Shown here one piece after another: positions 55,528-64,000 of a stretch of 64,000 nucleotides of DNA; position 1 is the stretch's first letter, and every line of letters begins with the position of its first letter. The translations under genes and the position numbers were made by a program. Below the pieces are notes generated by a model. That model was given only the letters and a program-made list of their open reading frames with translations, did no database searches and was not told the DNA's origin. This DNA is from Fen-455 sp050012675 (GTDB lineage Bacteria > Actinomycetota > Acidimicrobiia > Acidimicrobiales > Bog-793). The DNA lies in contig JBEKGS010000005.1 in NCBI GenBank assembly GCA_050012675.1, positions 1 through 64,000 on the forward strand, in the 5' to 3' direction.

Positions 55528-56411
55528 TCGGCCGGAAGAGAGCCCTCGGGCGGCGGTGGCCCTCGTTGGCACATCGTGATCCGACGGTGTCGCAGGCCGG
55601 CTTCACTGCGCTCGAGCTCATCACCGTGCTCGCCATTCTGGCTGTCGTTTTCACGATCGTCACGTCGTTGTTCATCACGTTCAATCAGCAGACAACCAAC
55701 ACCCAGGACTCTGTGGTGGGGATCCAGGAGGAGACCGAGGCCCAGCAGACGCTCATCCAGTACCTGCGCGGCGCAAGCCAAATGCTCGCCGTCTACAACA
55801 ACTCCGGGACCCAGGTCGGCCCGTCTGCGACCGAGCTCGACGCAATAACCTCGGAAGGATTCAACACCACCACCTACAATTCGAACTGCACGAACCTCGA
55901 CGCCCTGTGGTACAAGCCGCCCGCCGCCCTCCACGCCGACGCCCAGTTCGACATCACCTTCGACGTGCCGGCCTTGGGACCGGCGAACGGACAAACGGTC
56001 CCGCCGCAGCCCTGGTCGGCGATCACGCCGGCGGTCGACATGCCGACAGCCTTCACTCCGACCTCGAGCTGCGTGCTGTCGCCGTTGACAACACCCCGGA
56101 CGGTTGCGACGTACTACGCCCTCAGTTCCCAGACAAGTCCTGTCTTCACCTATTACTACTGGAACAACACGGTGCTCACGCCGCTCCCGGACCAGTCGCC
56201 CTATGTGCCGGCCTGCGCGGTCAGCAACATTGCGGCCGTAGGCGTGCACATCACCTTCCTCGACGGGCCCCAGGTACCCACCGAGGGATATGCAGCCGAC
56301 CAGCCGACGACGCTCGACACGATCGTCTACCTGCGCGGCTCGGCGATGGCGTCGAGCGCGACCACCTCGACGACAACGACGACGACAACCACCGCGCCGT
56401 GCCCGAACTGA
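55524..56411 (+). CDS. Pilin/pseudopilin-like protein with Thr-rich tail
   Basis: 295 aa. Class III leader SQAG then FTALELITVLAILAVVFTIV (Gly -1, Glu +5). The body is beta-rich, and the C-terminus is a threonine run (STTTTTTTT before APCPN), a likely glycosylated stalk. Starts with the ATGA overlap from the previous gene, so the operon is co-translated. Confidence 0.83.
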   Translation: MIGRKRALGRRWPSLAHRDPTVSQAGFTALELITVLAILAVVFTIVTSLFITFNQQTTNTQDSVVGIQEETEAQQTLIQYLRGASQMLAVYNNSGTQVGPSATELDAITSEGFNTTTYNSNCTNLDALWYKPPAALHADAQFDITFDVPALGPANGQTVPPQPWSAITPAVDMPTAFTPTSSCVLSPLTTPRTVATYYALSSQTSPVFTYYYWNNTVLTPLPDQSPYVPACAVSNIAAVGVHITFLDGPQVPTEGYAADQPTTLDTIVYLRGSAMASSATTSTTTTTTTTAPCPN

Positions 56412-56424
56412 GGAGATGACGCTG

Positions 56425-58752
56425 ATGTCCGCGGCAAGTAAGAACGGCGACCCATTGCCCAAGCTGCGTCGCAGGATCGCAACCGGAGTCGCGAGGCGAC
56501 TCCAGATCGAACGCGACGAATCCGGACAGGCACTCGTCATAGCGCTCCTCCTCGTGCTGCTCCTCTCGATCCTCGTCCCTGTCCTCGCGACACAGGTCCG
56601 CAACGAGATGACAGCGACGAACATGTCCAGCTCGAGCGAGGCGGCCCTGGCGGCGGCCGAAGCCGGCATACAGGAGTATCGCAACTATCTCGACAACGTG
56701 CCCGCCTACTACGCCCACAACTACGGCAACGCGGGCGGCGACGTGGCTCTGACCGGGTGGAAGCAGATCGGCTCCACCGACGAGTCCTTCCACTACGTGC
56801 CGGACCCGAGCCGCTTGGCCGTACAGACAGGCGGCAGCGCAGGCCAGATGCTGCTCGAGGTGACCGGCCGGGCCGGGGTGCCGGGCTCCTACGCCTACCG
56901 GTCCCTGCTCGTGAGCTTCAAGCTCTCCGGCATCCTCACAGACTCGTACTACTCCGAGTACGAGCTCTCCGACCCGAACGAGCCCGGCGTGCTCCCGAAC
57001 GTCACGGTAAACGGGACTTCCTATCCGATGAACCAGGTGGAGGTGGAGTACAACTACACAAATCAGTTGGGCACAACCACCACCTACGGGCCCCTGACAC
57101 TGAGCGACGCGCTCTGCAAGTACCACACCTACGACGAGAACACCTTCGTCGATTCACTCTCTACCTCGGCCAACCCGGTTCTCAACCCATGGGCAAACGG
57201 GGGCGACCAGGTCGCGAGCGCCACGAACCCCTACTACGGCCCCTACTACGACGAGGCCGGCATCACCTACAACGTGCCCGACAATCCGGGCTGGCCCAAC
57301 GGGGGGTCGACCATCGTTATCCCCGGAGGTGTTCGGCCCTGTTCCGCCTACGGAGTGGGTATCTACGACGGCTCGGTGACCTTCAACGGCGTCGCCTACA
57401 CGAACGACCAGTTCTGGCTGTGCGGCAACCCCACTTTCGACGGCTCGCCACCGCTCGTCTCGGGTGCCCCGAGCAACATGACCTACAGGGACAACTGGAG
57501 AGGGGCCGGGGTCAGCGGCAGTCAGTACATCCCGCAGGGCTATGTAGACGACTTCTACGACGGCTGCGGTGGCATACCCAACTGGGGCCCAGATGCGTCA
57601 CAACACACGGTAGAACTCGGTGGCCAGCAGCATCTTCCTTCCACGACGGCCGGCCTCATCTCCTATGTCGACGGGACCAAGATGAACGGCTGCCTCTACA
57701 CCGGTCCCACGATGATCGAGTTCGTAAACGGCGGCACGATGAACGTCTGGAGCCCCCTCACGGAGAACACGGAGCCGAACTACAGTTCGGGCACTCGGGC
57801 CACCTGCAGCAATCCCAGCGAGAATGGCGGGATTTTCTCGCCCGCCAACCCATGGCAGACGGGCATTCCTGTGCCCTCGAGCAATCCCTCTCTCAACCAG
57901 AGCGGTGTCATATACGTCCAGTCGGAGCAGGCGACGGGTCCGGGATGTTCCAACTGCGGCAACCAGTCACCAACAGTCAGCTCTATCGGTGACGCAAGCG
58001 TCGCTTTCCCATCTGGTGCGACCTGCATAAACCCCTTCTACTACAACCTTCCTGCCACCTCGACCCAGTGCACCGAGGGTGACGCCATCATCGAGGGCGA
58101 GCTCGAGGGCCAGTTGACCCTTGCCACGTCCGCCGACATCATCGTGTCGCGAGACCTCACCTATCAGTGCGCCGACGGGTCAGGTGGCGCGACGGACGCG
58201 GACCCGTCCTCTGTGGCCGCGTGCAACTCCGCCTCGGTCTCCAACGACGTCCTCGGTCTGCTGGCGAACGACGACTTCCTGATCGCCCATCCGCCGGGAC
58301 TCAACGGCGACTACAACACCATTTGCACAGATGACGGCACCGAGTCGAACCCCACTGTCTCCAACGTCGTGCCCTGGTCGTGCATGATCGGCAACCCGTC
58401 AGGCGGCAGCCTCCCGAACGGTGCCGTGGTCGACGGCGCCATCGTGACCTTGAACGGGTCGACCTATGTGCCCAATTTCGAACAAGGCCCGGGTCTAGGG
58501 GGGTTGTACGAGGAAGGCACGAACATCAACTACTACCCCGGGTTCAACGGTGTTTCGGGAGGCGCCGGCTACGACCAGGAGCTCTCCTACGACACCCGGC
58601 TCTCTTACTTGAACCCCCCGCACCTGCTCCAGGCAACCGACACGGTCTGGAACGTAGTCGGCTTTGTCGTGTGCGGCACGGTCGACTCTGCCAACTTCAC
58701 GGTCAGCTCGACAACTCACGCCCAGTCGATCAGCTGCCCGTCTATTCCCTGA
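56425..58752 (+). CDS. PilX-like minor pilin/tip protein
   Basis: About 775 aa. The N-terminal segment DESGQALVIALLLVLLLSILVPVLATQVRNEMTATN followed by SSSSEAALAAAEAGIQEY matches the PilX N-terminal pattern: Gly -1 but no Glu +5, ending in the AAEAG helix. A very large Cys-, Asn- and Tyr-rich extracellular domain follows (CSNCGNQSP, many YxG motifs), a candidate adhesive or tip module. ATG 56425 is favoured because AGGAG lies nine bases upstream; ATG 56416 is also in frame. Confidence 0.8.
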   Translation: MSAASKNGDPLPKLRRRIATGVARRLQIERDESGQALVIALLLVLLLSILVPVLATQVRNEMTATNMSSSSEAALAAAEAGIQEYRNYLDNVPAYYAHNYGNAGGDVALTGWKQIGSTDESFHYVPDPSRLAVQTGGSAGQMLLEVTGRAGVPGSYAYRSLLVSFKLSGILTDSYYSEYELSDPNEPGVLPNVTVNGTSYPMNQVEVEYNYTNQLGTTTTYGPLTLSDALCKYHTYDENTFVDSLSTSANPVLNPWANGGDQVASATNPYYGPYYDEAGITYNVPDNPGWPNGGSTIVIPGGVRPCSAYGVGIYDGSVTFNGVAYTNDQFWLCGNPTFDGSPPLVSGAPSNMTYRDNWRGAGVSGSQYIPQGYVDDFYDGCGGIPNWGPDASQHTVELGGQQHLPSTTAGLISYVDGTKMNGCLYTGPTMIEFVNGGTMNVWSPLTENTEPNYSSGTRATCSNPSENGGIFSPANPWQTGIPVPSSNPSLNQSGVIYVQSEQATGPGCSNCGNQSPTVSSIGDASVAFPSGATCINPFYYNLPATSTQCTEGDAIIEGELEGQLTLATSADIIVSRDLTYQCADGSGGATDADPSSVAACNSASVSNDVLGLLANDDFLIAHPPGLNGDYNTICTDDGTESNPTVSNVVPWSCMIGNPSGGSLPNGAVVDGAIVTLNGSTYVPNFEQGPGLGGLYEEGTNINYYPGFNGVSGGAGYDQELSYDTRLSYLNPPHLLQATDTVWNVVGFVVCGTVDSANFTVSSTTHAQSISCPSIP

Positions 58753-58758
58753 TCAAAC

Positions 58759-58823
58759 GGCGGACTTCAGGCGCCCGGCTGAGCCGGAGCCGTCGGGCGG
58801 TTTGCAGCTGATGGAAGTCCGCC
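58759..58823. terminator. Long inverted repeat after the pilin operon
   Basis: Arms GGCGGACTTC (58759-58768) and GAAGTCCGCC (58814-58823) are perfectly complementary. The 45-base loop contains further G/C pairing (CCGGCTGAGCCGG). There is no T-tract, so it is terminator-like or a recombination/regulatory structure. Confidence 0.4.
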
Positions 58824-58863
58824 CGCCGTTGCGCCCCGGGCGCGGAGCAGCGACGCTTTGGGG

Positions 58864-59655
58864 ATGCGAATCGCGACCTGGAATGTCAACTCCCTGAAGG
58901 CACGTCTCGGCAAGCTCGAGGAGTGGCTCTCCTACGCCGCGCCTGACGTCGTCTGCCTGCAGGAGACCAAGATGTCCGACGCGGCGTTCCCGACGATGGC
59001 GTTCGCGGCGCTCGGCTACGAGTCCGCCCACCACGGCAACGGGCGATGGAACGGAGTCGCCATCTTGTCGAAGGTGGGGCTCGAACATGCGAGGACCGGC
59101 TTTGCCGGCGAGCTGCCCGAGGCGATCGAGGAGTGCCGCATCCTCACGGCGAACTGCGCCGGCGTTCAGGTCACGAGTGTCTACGTGCCGAACGGCCGCG
59201 CCGTGGGCAGCGAACAGTACGACCTCAAGCTTTCCTGGCTCCGGCGGCTTCGCGACGAGCTTGCGGAGACGACGACCGCGGACCACGAGCTGGTGGTCTG
59301 CGGCGATTTCAACGTGGCGCCGGAGGACCGAGACGTGTGGGACATCTCGAAATTCCTCGGGGCGACACACGTGAGCGAGCCCGAGCGGGCCGCGCTGCAC
59401 GAGCTCGAGTCCTGGGGGCTCGTCGACGCGTTCCGGACTGTCTATCCGGATGTCGACAAGCTCTATTCCTGGTGGGACTACCGCGCGGGCGACTTCCACA
59501 AGGGCCGCGGGATGCGTATCGATCTCGTGCTCGTCTCCCGGGCGCTCGCCGGGCGCGTCCGCTATGCGCTCGTCGACCGGGAGGCGAGAAAGGGCATGGG
59601 GAGCGACAGGCCCCCGTCGGACCATGCGCCGGTTCTCGTGGACATCGACATTTGA
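58864..59655 (+). CDS. xthA: Exodeoxyribonuclease III (AP endonuclease)
   Basis: 263 aa. Base-excision repair nuclease that nicks at abasic sites. Motifs: RIATWNVNSLKAR, the metal Glu VCLQETKMSD, Tyr region VYVPNGRAVGS, VVCGDFNVAPEDRDV, KGRGMRIDLVLVS and the catalytic SDHAPV (DRPPSDHAPVLVDID). ATG 58864 is chosen; a TTG two codons earlier is in frame. No clear Shine-Dalgarno was seen. Confidence 0.95.
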   Translation: MRIATWNVNSLKARLGKLEEWLSYAAPDVVCLQETKMSDAAFPTMAFAALGYESAHHGNGRWNGVAILSKVGLEHARTGFAGELPEAIEECRILTANCAGVQVTSVYVPNGRAVGSEQYDLKLSWLRRLRDELAETTTADHELVVCGDFNVAPEDRDVWDISKFLGATHVSEPERAALHELESWGLVDAFRTVYPDVDKLYSWWDYRAGDFHKGRGMRIDLVLVSRALAGRVRYALVDREARKGMGSDRPPSDHAPVLVDIDI

Positions 59656-59713
59656 GCCCAGAGGCCAGGGGGCTCGCCCACAACTCACGGCCCTACTGGG
59701 CGCCGCCTTTGCG

Positions 59714-60322
59714 TCAGTGGACGGGCAGGCCCCAGAGAGGGAACCAGCGTTCGAGGTCGGGCTCCATCGAGAGGTCCTGAGCAAGGGTGACATTCAGCAG
59801 GCGCTCGCGCTCGGTGTCGCGTTTCTCCGCTGCCGGCAAGGGCACGAAGGGGTAGAAGGTGCCCCGCTTGTACAGGTAGACGAGGTAGGTGCCGGCGACC
59901 TTGGGCGCTCCCGTCGCCGCAGCGGGATCGGCTGCCCCACCCGGGATCGGCGCGAAACCGAAGACCGAGCAGAGCAGCTGCGGTCCCCAGCCGTGCTCCT
60001 CGAGGGTCGTGTTGACGACGTGGACCTCGTTGATCAGGTCGCCGAAGTCATCGTCTTCGATCACGATCCACCGGTACCCGTAGGAGTCGGACTCCTCGTG
60101 GATCTTGGCGTCGTCGCCGAGGTCGAGCAGCTGTGTGACCTCTGAAGCGGTGTCGGCGAACTGCTGTCCCGTGGCCGGCTTGAAGCAGACGCCCGCCTTG
60201 CCGGTGGGCCTCAGTCCCAGGGACGCCTCGAGGGTTATCTGAGCACCGGGGAGCCCGAACAGGTGGTCCAGGTCTGGCTTGGCCGGCTTGGTCCTGCCCA
60301 GGAGCACGTCGAACAGCTTCAC
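59714..60322 (-). CDS. pspAB: PspA-associated protein PspAB
   Basis: 202 aa. Family features: N-terminal LLGRTKPAKPDLDHLFGLP, TGKAGVCFKP, and DSYGYRWIVIEDDDF. Partner of the PspA envelope-stress system in actinobacteria and some archaea; molecular role unknown. GTG 60322 overlaps the htpX stop by four bases, so it is the last gene of pspA-pspAA-htpX-pspAB. Confidence 0.87.
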   Translation of the reverse strand: MKLFDVLLGRTKPAKPDLDHLFGLPGAQITLEASLGLRPTGKAGVCFKPATGQQFADTASEVTQLLDLGDDAKIHEESDSYGYRWIVIEDDDFGDLINEVHVVNTTLEEHGWGPQLLCSVFGFAPIPGGAADPAAATGAPKVAGTYLVYLYKRGTFYPFVPLPAAEKRDTERERLLNVTLAQDLSMEPDLERWFPLWGLPVH

Positions 60323-61266
60323 GCCGCGCGGCCCATCTGGGCCTCCAGCTCGGTGAGCTGCTGCAGGCGGCGCTCGAGGGTGGGGTGGGTGGAGAAAAGT
60401 GTCGAAAGGCTGACACCTTTGGCGAAGGCGGGGGCGAAGAAGAAGGCGTTGAAGTGCTCCGCCGACCGGAGGTCGCGCGTGGGGATACGCGACATCTCCC
60501 CGCTCACCTTGACCAGGGCTTGGGCGAGCAGCCGTGGTTGGCCGATGAGGATGGCGCCCGACCGGTCCGCCGCCAGCTCCCGGTAGCGCGAGAGCGTCCG
60601 GATGAGCATGAAGCTGATGGCGTAGATGATCGCGGAGAACAGGAGCATCCCGAGCTCCAAGATGGCCAGCTGGCCACCTGCGTTCCCGCCTCCACCGCCC
60701 CGGCCCCTGTTGCCCCCTCCGCCTCCGAAACCGCCGAACAACCCGGCGTAGAGGAGCACACGGGTGAGCAGGCCGGCCAGGATCCCGAGGAAGCTGGCGA
60801 TGGTCATCACGGCGACGTCACGGTGGGCGACGTGCGACAGCTCGTGCGCCAGCACCGCCTCGAGCTCGGGCTCGCTCAGCCGCCGCAGGATGCCCGTCGT
60901 GACACAGACGACGGCGTGCTTCTGGTCGCGACCGGTCGCGAAGGCGTTGGGCATGTCGACGTCGGCGATCGCCACCCTGGGCTTTGGCATGTCGGCCATG
61001 GCGCACAGCCGGTCGACGACGCCGTGGAGCTGAGGCGCCTGCTCGCGGGTGACCATCTTGCCCTTCATCGAGTACAGCGCGATCCGGTCCGAGTAGAAGT
61101 ACTGAACGAACAGCAGCACGAACGCGATCACGAGGATGAAGACGAGCTTGACCCCTACGAGGAACAGCACCGTCACGAACAGGGCGTAAAGAAGGCCCAG
61201 CAGGAAGACGGTCGTCATCATGCGGGCGGTGAGCCCGCGATCCGCCGGAAAACGAGTACGTGACAA
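60319..61266 (-). CDS. htpX: Membrane metalloprotease HtpX
   Basis: 315 aa M48 peptidase that degrades misfolded membrane proteins. N-terminal spans (TTVFLLGLLYALFVTVLFLVGVKLVFILVIAF), the zinc motif LAHELSHVAHRD, a Gly-rich cytoplasmic loop (~180-205), a later span, and the third ligand region YRELAADRSGA. TTG 61266 is the likely start, giving the family N-terminus RFPADRGLTARM; the ribosome-binding site is weak. Co-operonic with pspA. Confidence 0.93.
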   Translation of the reverse strand: MSRTRFPADRGLTARMMTTVFLLGLLYALFVTVLFLVGVKLVFILVIAFVLLFVQYFYSDRIALYSMKGKMVTREQAPQLHGVVDRLCAMADMPKPRVAIADVDMPNAFATGRDQKHAVVCVTTGILRRLSEPELEAVLAHELSHVAHRDVAVMTIASFLGILAGLLTRVLLYAGLFGGFGGGGGNRGRGGGGGNAGGQLAILELGMLLFSAIIYAISFMLIRTLSRYRELAADRSGAILIGQPRLLAQALVKVSGEMSRIPTRDLRSAEHFNAFFFAPAFAKGVSLSTLFSTHPTLERRLQQLTELEAQMGRAA

Positions 61267-61271
61267 GTGGC

Positions 61272-61550
61272 TCAGGACTCCCCGGCGTCCTCGGATGCCA
61301 AGAACTCGCGTAGCTCCGCGAGAGTCGCTGTCTCGGGCGGCAGCGTCAGCTCCGAAGGCACGAAACGATCCGGGGGCACGGGCTTGCCCTCCGATCGCAC
61401 GCTTTGCACCAGCCGTGTGAGCACGTCACGGAAGCTGTGCTCGTCATTGGAATCGAGGGCCGCAACCAGCTTCTTGTCGAGCTCCTCCAGGGCGGCGACC
61501 TGGTTGTCGGCGAACTCGTACTGGCCTTCTCCGAGAATGCGCACGATCAT
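61272..61550 (-). CDS. pspAA: PspA-associated protein PspAA
   Basis: 92 aa cytoplasmic protein with the characteristic start MIVRILGEGQYEFADNQVAAL, ending in an acidic tail. It sits between pspA and htpX as in other actinobacterial operons. ATG 61550 overlaps the pspA TGA (ATGA). Its biochemical role is not established. Confidence 0.9.
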   Translation of the reverse strand: MIVRILGEGQYEFADNQVAALEELDKKLVAALDSNDEHSFRDVLTRLVQSVRSEGKPVPPDRFVPSELTLPPETATLAELREFLASEDAGES

Positions 61551-62395
61551 GATGCACTTCCCGCATCGTCGAGGCTGAACGGGTCGGCCGGTGTCTTGGA
61601 CGCTCCTGCCGCCGGCTCGTCGTGCACGAGCTCACCGTCGACCGGCTCGTCGGCGCCCCCGTTGCCGGCGCCCAGCTCACCGCTCGGCGCCGCCGCTGGC
61701 GGATTGAGCTCGGCCTTCATCTGCGCGAGCTGGAGCTGCACGTCACCGGAGGCGGACGCCTTGTCGAGCTCTGCCTGGATCGGGTCCGAAGACCCCGACA
61801 GGTCCGTGAGGGTCCCTGAGGCCAAGAGCTCGTCGACCGCGCCGGCCCGCGCCTGCATCTGGGCGATCTTGTCCTGGGCGCGCTGCATGGCGAGGCCGGT
61901 GTCGCTCATCGACTCGGAGATCCCCGAGACAGCTTCGCCGATGCGCGTCTGTGCCTGAGCCGCCGTGTAGGAGGCCTTCAGGGTCTCCTTCTGGGTGCGG
62001 AAGGCTTCGACGCGTGCCTGGAGCTGCTGGGTCGTCGCCTCCAGGCGCTCCTGTTGTTGCGCGAGCTGTTCATGCTGGGTCTTGAGGCCCTCGAGCTGTG
62101 TGGCGATCCCTGACCGCCGGGTGAGGGCCTGGGTGGCCAGGTCCTCGCGGTTTTGCGCCAGTGCCTGACGTGCCTGGTCCTGCAGCTTGGCGGCAGCCTG
62201 CTGGAGCTGTTGGGCCTGCAGCTCGATGCGCTTCTTGGCTGTCGCTACGTCGGCCAGTCCGCGCTTTACTTGTTGCAGCTGCTCGATCTGCTTCTCGTAG
62301 GAAAGATCGAGCGTTTCGCGGGGGTCCTCCGCCTTGTCTAGGACCTTGTTTGCCTTAGCCTGGACGATGTTCGTCAGGCGCTTCATCACACCCAT
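61547..62395 (-). CDS. pspA: Phage-shock protein A (ESCRT-III-like membrane protector)
   Basis: 282 aa, almost entirely helical with long coiled coils (KKRIELQAQQLQQAAAKLQ, QLAQQQERLEATTQQL), the PspA/IM30/Vipp1 pattern starting GVMKRLTNIVQAKANKVLDKAEDP. Forms oligomers on stressed membranes. The C-terminal ~60 residues are acidic and low-complexity. ATG 62395 has AAGGGAG five bases before it. First gene of the operon. Confidence 0.93.
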   Translation of the reverse strand: MGVMKRLTNIVQAKANKVLDKAEDPRETLDLSYEKQIEQLQQVKRGLADVATAKKRIELQAQQLQQAAAKLQDQARQALAQNREDLATQALTRRSGIATQLEGLKTQHEQLAQQQERLEATTQQLQARVEAFRTQKETLKASYTAAQAQTRIGEAVSGISESMSDTGLAMQRAQDKIAQMQARAGAVDELLASGTLTDLSGSSDPIQAELDKASASGDVQLQLAQMKAELNPPAAAPSGELGAGNGGADEPVDGELVHDEPAAGASKTPADPFSLDDAGSAS

Positions 62396-62460
62396 GTGCG
62401 CTCCCTTGCCAGTCTCACGTCCAGCATAGGCGGGTCGGAGGCGGCGGCTCACCGCGCCAC

Positions 62461-62466
62461 TAGCGT
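62461..62466 (+). promoter_or_regulatory. Putative -10 of leaderless mca
   Basis: TAGCGT eight bases before ATG 62475; no ribosome-binding site. It lies between mca and the divergent pspA gene (start 62395). Confidence 0.5.
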
Positions 62467-62474
62467 TGCCAGCC

Positions 62475-63344
62475 ATGGACGACCAGCTCTGCATACTGAC
62501 CGTGCACGCGCATCCCGACGACGAGGCGTCCAAAGGCGCCGGCACGATCGCGAAGTACCACGCCGCGGGTGTTCACACGGTTCTTGTGACTTGTACCGGT
62601 GGTGAGGAAGGCGACATCCTCAACCCGATCATGGACACCCCCGAGGTGCGGGCCGACATCGCCGGGGTCCGTCGCCGCGAGCTCGACCAAGCTGCGGAGA
62701 TCATCGGCTACAACGAAGTCGTCCTGCTTGGTTACCGCGACTCGGGCATGCCGGGATCGAAGGCGAACTCCGATCCGCGTGCCTTCGCCTCCCAACCGCT
62801 CGCCGAGACCGTCGAGCGCCTCGTCGCCGAGATCCGCAGGGTGCGCCCACAGGTCGTCATAACCTACGGCGACGACCACGAGCACTACCCCCACCCGGAC
62901 CACATCCGGGTGCACGACATATCGGTGGCCGCCTTCGACGCCTCGGGAGATGCGAGGGCGTTCCCGGATTCGGGCGAGCCCTTCCAGCCGCTGAAGCTGT
63001 ACTACTCGGTCTGGTCGCGGGCGCGGATCTTGAAAACGCACGCGAAGTTCCTCGAGCTCGGAATGGAGTCGCCCTTCGACGAGAGCTGGCTGGAACGTCC
63101 CGGTGACGACGACAAGATCACGACCTCGGTCGACCTGACGGGCTTCGAGGACATCCGCCGGTTGGCCCTGTTGGCTCACGCCACTCAGGTCGACCCGAAC
63201 TCGAAGTACTGGTTCGGGCTACCCCCCGAGATCATGATGACCATCCATCCCCAGGACGACTACGTCCTGGCGCGCAGCCTCGTCGCGACGGAGCTTCCCG
63301 AGGACGATCTGTTCGCAGGCGTCCGCCATCCGGCGAGCCGGTAG
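62475..63344 (+). CDS. mca: Mycothiol S-conjugate amidase
   Basis: 289 aa zinc enzyme of the MshB/Mca group, which cleaves mycothiol S-conjugates in detoxification. Motifs: TVHAHPDDEASKGAGTIAKY (HPDDE), TCTGGEEGDILNP, VITYGDDHEHYPHPDHIRVHD with the second His site, and HATQVDPNSKYWF near the end. The SKGA and HYPHPDH forms fit Mca rather than MshB. Marks the organism as mycothiol-using. Confidence 0.92.
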   Translation: MDDQLCILTVHAHPDDEASKGAGTIAKYHAAGVHTVLVTCTGGEEGDILNPIMDTPEVRADIAGVRRRELDQAAEIIGYNEVVLLGYRDSGMPGSKANSDPRAFASQPLAETVERLVAEIRRVRPQVVITYGDDHEHYPHPDHIRVHDISVAAFDASGDARAFPDSGEPFQPLKLYYSVWSRARILKTHAKFLELGMESPFDESWLERPGDDDKITTSVDLTGFEDIRRLALLAHATQVDPNSKYWFGLPPEIMMTIHPQDDYVLARSLVATELPEDDLFAGVRHPASR

Positions 63345-63415
63345 CATCCGCCCGCGGCAAGGATGTAGGCAGGCGGTGCCGGCGGAGACGCCGCCGGCGC
63401 ACTGAGGAGGACGAC

Positions 63416-63802
63416 ATGGCCAAGTGGCTGACTCAGGAGTGGCTCGACGAGGGAAAGAAGCTTGCCGAAGGACAGCCGGAGCGCCCGGGAGCTTCCGCAA
63501 GACTGCAGTACGTGATCACCGGCGGCCCCGAAGGCGACATCCGCTACTACTGGGTGCTCGAGAACGGGAAACTCCTCGAGTCGCGGCTCGGTGAGCTGCC
63601 CGACGCCGAGGTGACCCTCACGGAGAGCTACGAGGACGCCATGCGCATCCAGAAGAACGAGCTCGACGCCAACGCCGCCTTCATGCAGGGACGGGTGAAG
63701 GTGAGCGGCAACATGGCCAAGCTGATGGCACTGCTCCCCATCACGAATTCTGCGGAGTACAAGCAGCTCCAGGTCGACACCTTGGAGTTCACCGAGTTCT
63801 GA
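63416..63802 (+). CDS. SCP2 sterol-binding-domain-like protein
   Basis: 128 aa, a single SCP2-type lipid-binding fold: AKWLTQEWLDEGKKLAEG, IRYYWVLENGKLLESRLG, AEVTLTESYEDAMRI and the closing VSGNMAKLMALLPI. Binds hydrophobic ligands in relatives; ligand unknown here. ATG 63416 has GAGGAGGA upstream. It follows mca by 71 bases and could be co-transcribed. Confidence 0.88.
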   Translation: MAKWLTQEWLDEGKKLAEGQPERPGASARLQYVITGGPEGDIRYYWVLENGKLLESRLGELPDAEVTLTESYEDAMRIQKNELDANAAFMQGRVKVSGNMAKLMALLPITNSAEYKQLQVDTLEFTEF

Positions 63803-63845
63803 TCCACGCGGACCGGGATCAGACGGCCCGCGCCAGCCCGTCCGG

Positions 63846-64000
63846 TCAGTGAGCGCGCATGAGCTCGCGAAGAGCCCGGTAGCCGAGGAGCTTCACGCCG
63901 GCGGTATCGGCCGCTCGGCCAAGAGCCGCCTTGCTCGAGAGCAGCCCCATGTCGCGGGTACGTCGGCGCCAGTCGGGTGCCGCCTCGCGCAGCTCGGGCG
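63846..64000 (-). CDS. C-terminal fragment of an unidentified protein (cut by window edge)
   Basis: The last 51 residues are visible (ending RALRELMRAH), with coding-like third-position GC and no stop to the window edge. Composition is Arg/Ala/Leu-rich and helical. Too little remains to assign a family. Confidence 0.55.
   Translation of the reverse strand, partial: PELREAAPDWRRRTRDMGLLSSKAALGRAADTAGVKLLGYRALRELMRAH

Overview
The window is a high-GC actinobacterial chromosome segment. Mycothiol-linked Mca, the actinobacterial PspA-PspAA-HtpX-PspAB module, GTG starts and many apparently leaderless genes point to Actinobacteria. Two secreted proteases with sedolisin-type active-site residues and a sulfur/heterodisulfide-type redox operon suggest an acid-tolerant, Acidimicrobiia-like lineage. 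That placement is inference; there is no rRNA or tRNA gene here to test it.

Layout. 1-7.3 kb: 3' half of carB, then scattered singletons (hemerythrin, methyltransferase, Smr, a stand-alone ClpC-N protein divergent from an HTH protein, HAD, GNAT). 7.5-11.6 kb: polyamine-type ABC importer on the minus strand, in the order potA-potD-potB-potC. 11.8-16.1 kb: HAD phosphatase divergent from psuG-psuK (pseudouridine breakdown), a methyltransferase and a LmbE-type deacetylase. 16.1-26.3 kb, the most distinctive part: a CsoR/CstR-family repressor lacking the copper-site His, divergent from an operon coding for an HdrC-membrane-HdrC fusion, HdrB, HdrA, a 16-Cys ferredoxin fused to NrfD (frameshifted here by an exact 16-bp tandem duplication) and a cytoplasmic molybdopterin oxidoreductase, followed by a thioredoxin. 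ATAC-N8-GTA(T/G) palindromes lie in the repressor/operon gap, over the operon -10, and before the thioredoxin gene, suggesting one regulon that may sense reactive sulfur. 26.4-29.5 kb: small His/Cys protein, NAD-malic enzyme, cysH.

29.5-37.7 kb: large secreted subtilase with altered catalytic residues; a PutA-like proline catabolic protein whose aldehyde dehydrogenase half has lost the catalytic Cys, coupled to a DapA-family aldolase. 37.9-47.2 kb: MFS exporter and a housekeeping run miaB, secA, prfB, ftsE, ftsX. 47.3-53.9 kb: kumamolisin-type protease coupled to a nucleotidyltransferase, an epimerase, a zinc-ribbon-like protein, a NYN nuclease with a histone-H1-like tail, and FabZ. 54.0-58.8 kb: three-gene pilin/pseudopilin operon. 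58.9-64.0 kb: xthA, the minus-strand pspA-pspAA-htpX-pspAB operon, mca, an SCP2-like protein and a truncated gene at the edge.

A recurrent signal is a TANNNT hexamer (often TAGCGT) 6-8 nt before a start codon that has no Shine-Dalgarno sequence, implying leaderless mRNAs for at least eight genes. No CRISPR array, rRNA, tRNA or complete insertion sequence was seen.
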